NCBI GenBank assembly: GCA_951640165.1
Contig: OX621234.1
Span: 23,316,549-23,380,548, forward strand
DNA from: Pseudoips prasinana
Lineage: Eukaryota > Arthropoda > Insecta > Lepidoptera > Nolidae
Length of the DNA stretch: 64,000 nt
Direction: 5' to 3'
The notes beneath the pieces are model-generated. The model was not told where the DNA came from. It saw only the letters and a program-made list of their open reading frames with translations, and did not search any database. This document shows, in pieces, positions 54,979 to 64,000 of this stretch; the stretch's first letter is position 1, and each line of letters begins with the position of its first letter. The translations under genes and the position numbers were made by a program.

Positions 54979-55323
54979 TATATTATAACAGTGTATTAGA
55001 GACATAACAATTTAATTAATTACAATGATTATTATTTCTGACATGACATGACATTTACTTCACTCTAGCGGGACATTTTGTTTATTTTGTATTTTGGATT
55101 TCATTTGACTTTCTGTTTTAAATTGAATTTTTTGTATTAGAATTTTGTATAATTTGTAAAATTTGTGTTTTTTTGTAAACTTAGATGGTATGTACACCAA
55201 ATAAGTAGATGTAATTTGTACACCATTCTCATGGTAGAACATAGTGCACGTAACCTAATTTAAGACCAATTGTTGTATTATTACCTATGCTTCACAAATA
55301 AATGATGATTATGATTATGATTA
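54979..55323 (+). terminator. LINE 3' UTR and end repeats
   Basis: A 345-nt AT-rich 3' UTR rich in TTTTGTATTTTG-like runs. AATAAA lies at 55297-55302 and the end is ATGATGATTATGATTATGAT with TTA. Non-A terminal repeats of this sort serve as the RT recognition end in CR1-type LINEs. Confidence 0.75.
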
Positions 55324-55430
55324 GGTTTTATTTTTCTACTAAATTAGAAACTTTATTAAAAAATTATACAATGTAAAAATTATATTAAAAGAAAAGTTTA
55401 CATTTAAATAAAAATGAAAGTATCGTGAAT

Positions 55431-55767
55431 ATAATAGTTGGGTAATAAATAAATGGGGCGTAGAAGTCGACCCGAGGGAATATCTACCTGAGGAAGGGCA
55501 GCAGCTTTCTTCTGATTACTATGACTATCTTACTGCGATCGCCAACCCGCCTGCCAAGCGTGGCGATTAGGGCATATCCCCCCAAGACGAATCTTGAGGG
55601 AGGCTTGTCCAGCAGTGGACTTATTTAGCTGTAATGATGATGATGATGATGAATAATATGGGTCCATAATGGTAACTAGTTGTAAGCAAACTAAGAAAAT
55701 ATTAATTATTTTCTTAGTTTGCTTACATTGCTTGCATTATGGACCCATATTATTACCCAACTATTGT
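55431..55767. mobile_element. Foldback (palindromic) element split by a family B repeat
   Basis: Outer arms ATAATAGTTGGGTAATA (55431-55447) and its complement (55751-55767, one mismatch) pair. Further in, AATATGGGTCCATAATG pairs with 55735-55751, and GTAAGCAAACTAAGAAAAT (55682-55700) pairs perfectly with 55708-55726. The family B repeat at 55448-55652 sits in the left arm. Removing it restores a continuous arm, so the foldback is older. Confidence 0.85.
55448..55652 (+). mobile_element. Family B repeat inserted in a foldback element
   Basis: It starts truncated at GGGGCGTAGAAGTCGACCCG, has ACTGCGATCGCCAACCCGCC and AAGCGTGGCGATTAGGGCAT, and ends GTCCAGCAGTGGACTTATTT with (GAT)n. AATAA borders it on both sides (GGGT-AATAA and AATAA-TATGGG), a 5-bp target-site duplication. 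Confidence 0.85.
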
Positions 55768-55769
55768 AT

Positions 55770-58300
55770 TCTCAACTGTTCTTTACTTTTAAAAAAACAC
55801 TAATACCAACCAATTGGTTAAAAAAATTGAAATAATAAGCTTTAGAATAAAACATAATTAATTTTATAATTATATATAAACTAGAAAACATACACGACTC
55901 AATAAAAGCTTGTCCTTAGATCTTTGTAGAAATTTAACAATCTCAAATATTAAGGGTAATCTAAAAAAATGTAGCTTCCATTGAGTGATGACCTGCTGTG
56001 TGTATTAGGTACGAGTATATCGTTAGAGATTTTAGAAATTCTATTGTTTCATAATTATAATTCATAGATTAATTTTAAAATTTGAAAAGTAAACAGGAAA
56101 TAAACTTGTTTGAATTTTGCATTCATAACTATTCGAAATTACATTTCACTACAAAACAATAATAATTAGGTGTACGCTGAATATACAGATGTTAAGATTT
56201 GAGAGAATATGTAAGCAAATATATGGGTGTAATTGTAATTTAGTTGTCTATCTACCTTATATGTCATTATTTAAATTTAGATACGATATACAAGAATGTT
56301 GGTAGTGTTTAACCAAGTTTTCTTTTGTTCGTACCAGTTGTGGAAAAATAAATTAACAAAAGATGTGACGATACTCTTGTTTAAATATAATGGGGATGAA
56401 TGAAAACTAAGCACGTGCTTGAACATGTTTTCTGCTTGTATGCTTTAATAGTCAGCCTACGCTTCCTTTCCCTTGCGTATGACGATTTTATACGGTTTGT
56501 TCAAATGAACGCTTCATTTGTATGTATGTATTCATTTGTTCCGTATAAAATTGTCAATTGACTAATTACATTTTATTTTTATTTTATGTTAGAGTTTTCT
56601 ATTTGGTATAAGACTGGTTAAGCAACATCTAAATTATTTTGATATTTATTGTTTTACCATTTTGGGTACAATACTCTAAAAATATACATTCTCAAATACA
56701 TAAATGTTAATTGTTTTTAAATGGATTTTTAATTAACGGATTTATGTATTTGGCATACAAGCAGCCAAAGTTTTCGGCACTCTTATTAATTTAGTAACCT
56801 CAATACAGAGACCACGCTATTTTTATTAATTCGCGCAACATGAGATGACCCACTTCAATAATTATTTTAACCACTGTGTTGTTTTAGGCCCATAAAAATT
56901 ATGATGACTTAAGTTTTATTGTCTGGGTTTCATGAAGCTCAATCATGATTTAAAATCGCCAGATAATGCTTCGGTTAGCACGCAATCCTTGTAATTTAGT
57001 ACATGAAATACTTCTACAGAGCGGTTATCACCATCGGTCGCAAATTATTTTCCTATCGTGCAGGTCTTGGCGTGGCAGTTTCTGAGAAAAACTGCCAAAA
57101 ATCTCAGTAGCAATACTTTTTTTAAATTAGAATCATCTTAACACTTAATTACAATGTCCTTATCTAAATGGGCTAATCAAATCTACCCATTCCTAGTAAG
57201 GTAGTTCCCCATTTGGGCTGCTTTTTGACTAAATATTCCTCCTGGTAACTTACTTTTCTCTGATCCTGAAGCTGGGTGATTACCCAAGAATCTAGGTGAT
57301 TACCCGAATTAATTGAAAAAGTGCCAAACAAAAACTAAAACCACACTTTATCATTTTAATTCAGCAGAGCCTTAAATTACATAGTGCGACCGACTCACTA
57401 GTTACGTGTAGACTTACCTAACATCGAAATGTTTACGAAATCTGCATTACCACTTCACTGATAACAATAATAGTGGCTAAAGAAAAACCAAACGTTTTCA
57501 TTTCCGATCAAAGCATTGGCAATGTGGACATGAGATAAATTACTGAGAAAAGATATTACAAGGACAGCAGTTGAAGTCAATTTAGTCGATACTTAATGAT
57601 GATCAATCTGCTGGACATTGAATAGGAGTGAGAACAAAAAAAAAATGTTACTTTTTCGAAGCCTTTGTTTAGCTAATCTTGGTTTAAACCAATCACCTCA
57701 TCAGAATTGGTTTAAAAATAACTAATTGGAAAATATCAGACTTAAAACTTTATTACGAAAAGACAATTTAAAATACATATCGTCTGCCACATACATACTA
57801 TCACGTCACCTGTCGTGTGACCTCCTAGAGGCCGCAGTGAAATGGTGTAAACAAGTGTACCGGCCATGGTAGCCTTATTAAAGTGATGTAAGGAATAATG
57901 TAAAATTACCTTTAGCAAGTAAATAAATATTCTTTTTGCTATAGTACATTTATAAACAATAGATACTATTGAATACTTCTTATTGACTAGCATGGTTGCA
58001 TTCCGTTAAAGCGTCGTCACGTATGCCTGTGAACAATTACGATAAAATAAAGTTGAAACTTGCGAGACTAACCTTCTTCTAGAAACAAGTTTCTAGGTCG
58101 ATTACTTGAAACATTCAGCACTGTTCGGACACAATTTAGTAGATTATTTGTTTGAGGTTTACCGATAAATAGGTAATACTAGTAGAACCAAATTTGTATA
58201 ACAGTTTTTAAATAATAATTATTAAATTCTAAAAAACAGTCGTGAGCAATGGATATAATTAAATATAAAAGACACAAAACGATTATTCGCGTTAAGCGAA
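55770..58300. other. No gene recognised
   Basis: AT-rich DNA without named repeats. Short ORFs such as 57742-57993 have no recognisable family. Confidence 0.45.
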
Positions 58301-58312
58301 AATTCTATGCGA

Positions 58313-58680
58313 TATCCTGTCCTAAATATATGAAAATAAAACCGAATAATATCGTGACAAGTCCTTTTGATACATGCAGAACATTTTCCTGATCAAGTTG
58401 TTCCCTGAGCCTCATCCTGCAAAAAAACCATGAAACCAAAACTGAATAATATCGAAACCAGTTATTTTAATACATGCAGTAACATTTTCCTGATAAAGTT
58501 GTGCCCTGCGCCTTATCCTAGCCTAAATCCATGAAAATAAAACCAAATAACATCGTAATAAGTTCTTTTGATATATGCCGTAATATTTCCCTGACAAATC
58601 CTTATTCAGGTTATTAAGTCCACAAAAACAAAACGAAATAATATCGTAAATAGTGTTCTTTGGAATACTGACGTACTTAT
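58313..58680 (+). repeat. Minisatellite, ~100-bp unit, about 3.5 copies
   Basis: The landmark ACC/GAATAATATCG recurs at 58341, 58441, 58542 and 58633, giving spacings of 100, 101 and 91. Each unit also has TATCCTG-like, CCATGAAAATAAAAC-like and ACATGCAGTAACATTTTCCTGA-like blocks, with increasing divergence to the right. No coding frame is shared. Confidence 0.85.
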
Positions 58681-58689
58681 GTAGGCTGC

Positions 58690-61180
58690 TTTGTTTCTGC
58701 TTTCATTGTACCACAGTTGTTATCGGTTAAGCCAACTAACATATTGTAGGGATACCACGAATATAACTTTACTATCCTTAAAAATATTTCTATTATTTTG
58801 ATTTGAGTTTAAACAATTCACCAATCACTGTTTAACAATAAACTTGGCGGTGCAGGCCATTGTTGCTATATTTTTACCAAAAGCAGAAACCTCAAAGATC
58901 ATTGAACCTGCTTTCAGTCAATGACTCCGTACGATTAGCACCCCATTGTGCTTTATGATTCAGCTTATAGTTATTTGGAGAGGCAAAATCACAAAATCTA
59001 AGTACCCAATAATCTTATGTTATAATACAAGGTAATTTGAATTTACTGACACAAAATGAAGTTACTAAAGTAAAATTATATACTCGAAGGAGCATTAGCA
59101 AAAACAACTATCTAAGGCATTTCATGGTCTGTAAGTAAGATTTAAATGACAGAGTGGAACATCTATGATGTTGTTGATAAAAAGCCACTAATAAATTTTT
59201 ATATTTCAATAATATTTTGATGAAATATATTGGAGGAACTAAGAGTCTTAGATTCGTCGACATTATTGATATTAAGAATGAAATAGCACGTTAATTGTAC
59301 ACATCATTATATCATCATTATATATATAAGCATATATGTGTCTTATTGCCATGTAAACAAGTCATGAGAAACAGTAATAATAACTAGCTTTTTGCCCGAT
59401 GATGGTATGACTGTGACTGTGAGTATGAGTGATGATAAAATGGCTGTGTCTATTGTAGTCAAAGTTGTATGAAGCGATGCGATATACCACGGCAAGCGCC
59501 TCACAGGTAATTTAGATTATTTCATGTTCACAGATAAGCATAGAAGTATCTTTATAAAAACCATAGAAAAAGGTAGGTACTTCTACCATTTTCTATATCG
59601 TTCTATATAAAATCGAGGAACTTTAAATAGGTACCTACAGTTTGAAGTGTTGGACCAGTTCGTTATTAATAATACATACTTAAAAATAGGTCATAATATT
59701 TCTTACTTCAATATTATTAACACTTTTTATTTAAACTAGGGTGGCATTCATATCGGTGTACACTTAAGTTCGTTTATCTTTGATATCTTTTACAGTTGGC
59801 TTAAGAATCTTCTCCGTACAGTAAACGCGAGCGCGGGCTGAAGTAACCTGTGCTGTAGGGTGCCTTGGATTTCAGTGGTTACTAAAGTACCTAAACTTAC
59901 TTTTTGAATCCGTTACTGTTCGAAACTTAAAATTGGGTACTGAAACGTTCTATCACGTAATGTAATAGACTAGATTTTGCGGTAAGTAGGTATGTATATC
60001 TGGATGAAGAAGACTCGCGGTTTTGCTGGTATAAAACAGGCAAAGATTCTGGTAAACAATAGTTATTACCGAATTTTTTAATCCCGTCTGTCAATCTAGA
60101 ACCAAATTTAACTAACACTAGCAAATTTCCATGGTTCTCAACGATAAAGCCTTGCAACAAGGTTGTTTCGGTGCGGTGCGGCGTGTTCCGAATCTGTAAT
60201 AGCCTTGCAGAATATAACTATACATATAGCAGTCAACACGTTACGCAGATTATTTGCCTCTCGGTTTTGCACAATTTTGTGAAACTCATTGAATTTTCTA
60301 AAACAAAATTATGTTGAAATCCATAGAAATAAAAGGCTTTAGGACACTACTTCGATTATTTTTACTCATTTTTTTTAATGGGACGCCTATTCACCAGTGC
60401 TAACACTGAATTTATAATTATTATTACGTTTGTATAACTATTTTATTTTGATGGGATAGGATTATTTGAAAGAATTTATTCAGAGGTTTCTGTATTTGGG
60501 GCGATCCTAGAAATTTAATTTAATAATTTTGAACACCTTAAATATTCTACAGTTCATAAAAACCAAGCCATGGCTGTACGAACATGCAAGATTGTGATAT
60601 CTTTAGGTTGACCGAAGCCCTAAAACTTAATAAGTCTCATGAGTAAAACAAGTAACTATAATAAGTCTCATGAGTAGATAAGTCAATTTCTGCATCATTT
60701 TATTTAATATCTACACCGACTGAAGTAAAATAACATATTATTGCTTTAAATTTGCTGTCTAAGGAAACATTTAAGTTTAAGACACTTGGACAGGGTAATT
60801 ATAGCGCTTCCTCAAATTGGGCTGCATTCCTTGGCGATTAGTATATTATTTTACTGGTTTGGTTTCCTCAGGTAACTGCCCAAAAATAGCTAGCAAGTTA
60901 TGTTTGTATCGTATACAATTTGCAAGTATTTCATTCGCAAATACAACAACGTATTATTTTTATCTACTGTTTGCTACCAATCCGTTTCGTACGGATTTGT
61001 AACGGTCTACGGTACAGCCACGCTGATTTGGCATCATGTACCTATTTATATGAAAAAGTACGTCGATTAAGCATTCTCAATTTGTTTAAATTATCTCTAC
61101 TTACATTGAAAACATATACTTATGGGTAAAATAGCATATGTTTTTAAATTTTACTATGATATAAAACATACATATATTCT
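58690..61180. other. No gene recognised
   Basis: AT-rich DNA. Around 59400-59520, ATGAAGCGATGCGATATACC and ACGGCAAGCGCCTCACAGG look like part of a dispersed repeat, but I found no second copy in the window. Confidence 0.4.
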
Positions 61181-61189
61181 TCTAATATT

Positions 61190-61390
61190 TTTTTTATAAT
61201 ATAATAATAATAATATCCACCTCTTTTCTTTTGTTAATATATACTCATATAATTTCACCCAGGCTCAAGACAAACAGAGATGTCCGTGAACATATATATC
61301 TTTCCTGGATAGGAATCGATCCCACGACCTGCGGCTTGAAAGAACCGACTCGTCAAATCGTCTTTGTATATTACTAGCCAGGATAATAAA
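61190..61390 (-). mobile_element. SINE, minus strand, with tRNA-like head
   Basis: An (AAT)n tail at 61198-61215 is followed by TTTTCTTTTGTTAATATATA, CCAGGCTCAAGACAAACAGA and GATAGGAATCGATCCCACGA, the complement of a B-box region. It is the same general family as the minus copy at 30005-30190, and here the head side is preserved. The A-box side is degraded. Confidence 0.7.
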
Positions 61391-61394
61391 CATC

Positions 61395-63600
61395 TATGTA
61401 TCTTATCTAAAATATTTGGGGTGTAACTACACAATTTAAGAGTAGGTACATAGAAATTTATATAGTACGTCAGCCTATGTACAAAAAATGAGGCACTATA
61501 CCACGCCCTTATATGTTTCTACCACTAACCAAGAAGTCCATGTAATAGAAAATTACAGTCATCTGTACCTATATAATTGAAATTTCATACTATAAATAAG
61601 AAAGTAATAAGTAAAAATATTTAATAAATACCAATAGGTGAAACTTCATCACAAACGCGAAGAGCAAGAACGAGGCCAAAGGAACATGTTAAGTCTGTTT
61701 ATATAACATCAAGAAGTAGTAAAACGAAATGGAGGTTATTTGCATGAGCGATACACTGCTTTGAAGAAATATCGTTCTGATAATTTTAACAAACATTGAT
61801 AGTACTATATAATAAATCACGATCTCTGGTGCAGGGTGAGAACTCAGGCGTATAAATAAGTACCCCATATTACTAGGCTGTATGTTTAAACCGCACTTTG
61901 ATTGTACTAAGTGATTATTACTCGTATAGGATTTGATATTTGGTGATAAGTTTAAAACGGAATTTAGAAAAAGGGTTCTGCCATATTATTTGCCACTCAA
62001 ACTGCTACCAAATACCATTAGCTTCAAGTTTTAGGCTCCCATCTAAACAAAGTAAAACTATTTGAATGATTGTTCTATTTTCAATAAAGATATGATGGAA
62101 ACAATATGTAAGAGATATTCTAATTTCCCATCACTGGCATAACTAGAAATTGTGGTAATACACCGTTGCGGCAAACGCACTGAAGTGCAAGGTTAGAGGG
62201 CCTTTTATCATTTCGGTAGAGAACTCTAAAACATATTCACAACATATTCACAAATTGAATCTAAAACCATTAAACCGAATAGACTCTATACGACAAGAAT
62301 GATCGCGATTAATGAGCAGTAATACACGTCTGGAATTTGCCCTTGTCAAAATTTTAACTAATTGTTGTGATTACTTATTAGCGGTTTGATTCTTTTACAT
62401 ATTCGAACAAACCAAGGGCATCTTCGAATTGAAGTTAGTACCTTATTTGTTTTACTTACTGTGTATTTAAGCGCGTGCATATATTTTTACAATATCTCCA
62501 TAGTCTTAAAATTATTTCACACATGGAAGTTTACCGGTGTGCGTGCGTATGAGCCAATTGGTCGCGCCGTGTCTGCCCCACTCAAGTGATAAAAACTATT
62601 TCTGAGAGGTGTACGGAAACACTTGAATCAAGATTACTTGCCAATGATGGCAACTCTAAATGAAACACGACTAAACTAATTTGAATTTCTTTTACTTGTA
62701 TGTGTTTTAGAACTGTCGAATTAGTTATAGTGCTTGTATGAAGTACATAATTAATGGACAAGTTGTAACGGGATACAACGTTTTCCACGCCATTTAATTA
62801 AATTAACAATGATGAAATGTCTTGTCCTTTTTGTAATAAGTTTGGACAGATGCAATTATATTAAAATTTATTTAGTTGGTTTTGGTCAGACTAAGGCCAA
62901 TGCTCGTAATATGTATCTATATGTTTTAAAACGTTTTAGGGTTTCATAAACCAACAATGTATACCATTATTTGCTCGCCCATAAATAATATTATTTACGT
63001 ATTTGAAAATAAAAATCGAACGTAAAGTATAATTTATTGTTAATGAAACCATTGATGTATGTAGGTTATTGTTAATTTTAACGAAGTTTTGTAATGTCAG
63101 GGCCATTAAAATTCGATTCACGAATTCTTCCTCAAATAATTTTATTGCATATGTTTCGGCAACTATCGATGGGTTTTTCCGGGCAACAGAATAGTTTTTT
63201 TTTATAATACCGAACCTGTTTTTTAATTTAGTAAGAAATTTATACAACAAACTGCATTTGGTAAGCAAAATCGATGCAGGTCAGCATCGATTTTAGTAAT
63301 CAGACAAACAATTTTTTTGTATACTCATACCTGTTTACCAATTTAGGAATAACGACTATTCTTACCCGAATAGTCGTTTCTTACCAGAATCCTCCTTACC
63401 ATAAACCTCTTGGTTTACCTTTGGCTTTAGATTGTAGGTGTAAATACTAGCTTTAAAACTATTTAACCTTTTTTTTGGAAAAAAATGAAAAGCAAACAAA
63501 TGGCAGGGATTAGGACACATTTTGTACAATATGAAAGTATTATTGTAGTTTCAAAAAGTGACAAAACTATTAAGGACATGAAAATATTTTGTTGCTTTAT
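61395..63600. other. No gene; two short hairpins
   Basis: AAAATCGATGC/GCATCGATTTT (63268-63295) and ACGACTATTC/GAATAGTCGT (about 63350-63375) are perfect short stems. The rest is AT-rich and featureless to me. Confidence 0.5.
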
Positions 63601-63605
63601 TTTGC

Positions 63606-63609
<4 letters not shown>

Positions 63610-63699
<90 letters not shown>
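63610..63699. repeat. (TA)n microsatellite
   Basis: About 90 bp of pure dinucleotide repeat. The ORF over it is an artefact. Confidence 0.98.
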
Positions 63700-63700
<1 letters not shown>

Positions 63701-64000
63701 CGAAATAAGATGTTTATCTTTACTTAATACCTACATATTTTACTAAAATTTAAAACTTAAAGGTATAATACCTGCCTAGATGTTGTGAATTGTAATGTTA
63801 AGTACCTTAGATAAGAATATAAGTCGAACCTAGCTATTAAGTATGTTTGTCAGCTACACAACGGACTACAAAAGTAGCACGCACAAGCCCAAGAGGTTTT
63901 TGTGTTACTATTATTATTTCTATTTGAATATGTATCTTTAGTGTTTGGTAAACAAATAAAAAAAAAATAATCAATATGAGTGCAACAATTTTGAGGGAAA

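Larger units (their letters stand above)
50850..55323 (+). mobile_element. Nearly full-length non-LTR retrotransposon (CR1/L2/Daphne-like LINE)
   Basis: The order is 5' UTR with a tRNA-like Pol III motif pair, ORF1 (coiled coil plus SGNH-like domain), ORF2 (endonuclease and reverse transcriptase), 3' UTR, AATAAA at 55297-55302, and an end of short repeats (ATGATT)n at 55303-55323 rather than poly(A). An SGNH-type ORF1 together with a non-A repeat end points to the CR1/L2 side of the APE-type LINEs. Only two evident lesions exist, a frameshift in ORF1 and one stop in ORF2, so the insertion is far younger than every other LINE here. The left boundary is uncertain between about 50570 and 50950. 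Confidence 0.9.

Noticed and set aside
58313..58680. CRISPR-like array
   Set aside because: The units are 100 bp and repeated along their full length, with no spacer-repeat alternation, and the DNA is eukaryotic.
63485..63727. 80-codon ORF near the right end
   Set aside because: It is dominated by the (TA)n microsatellite.

Overview
The window is eukaryotic nuclear DNA, very probably from a moth or butterfly. It is strongly AT-rich and almost gene-free, with no operons or dense coding. It is full of repeat families I recognise from lepidopteran genomes: a tRNA-derived SINE with CCATAGTACAAGCT and TTAGTTTGGG blocks, short repeats whose end reads ACTAGCTGTGCCCGCG, non-LTR retrotransposon 3' ends with (GAT)n tails, a mariner, and a GACTCGCACTTGG-type repeat end. 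No database search was possible, so family names rest on remembered motifs.

Layout. 0-12 kb is a graveyard of 5'-truncated non-LTR elements: a CR1/Jockey-like RT tail at 2.3-2.75 kb, an R1-like tail at 2.9-3.2 kb and a long decayed Jockey-type RT at 5.7-7.9 kb. It also holds a broken transposon-associated gene at 9.5-10.1 kb and a ~304-bp tandem repeat with tRNA-like Pol III boxes at 10.3-11.1 kb. At 13-19 kb repeats are nested in repeats, and the clearest case is a mariner (17.15-18.44 kb) inserted into an older LINE tail. 19-27 kb holds scattered fragments and microsatellites.

The only strong host-gene signal is a GC-rich island at 27.45-28.06 kb. It contains a + strand core promoter (TATA-like box and initiator at canonical spacing) and a first exon of about 230 bp ending in a GTAAGT donor. 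The AT-rich DNA downstream would then be a large first intron or intergenic DNA. I could not identify a coding exon or name the gene.

28-50 kb is sparse, with SINE and short-repeat copies, foldback (MITE-like) elements and hairpins. 50.85-55.32 kb is a nearly full-length LINE with two ORFs: a coiled-coil plus SGNH-hydrolase-like ORF1, and an endonuclease plus reverse transcriptase ORF2. It has a hexamer-repeat 3' end and only two clear lesions, one frameshift and one nonsense codon. 55-64 kb has a foldback element split by another insertion, a ~100-bp minisatellite, a SINE and an (AT)n tract.

Nothing here looks like a multi-gene system. The most informative objects are the young LINE, the promoter and first exon, the dated nested insertions, the tRNA-like tandem array, and a 3' tail shared by two repeat families.
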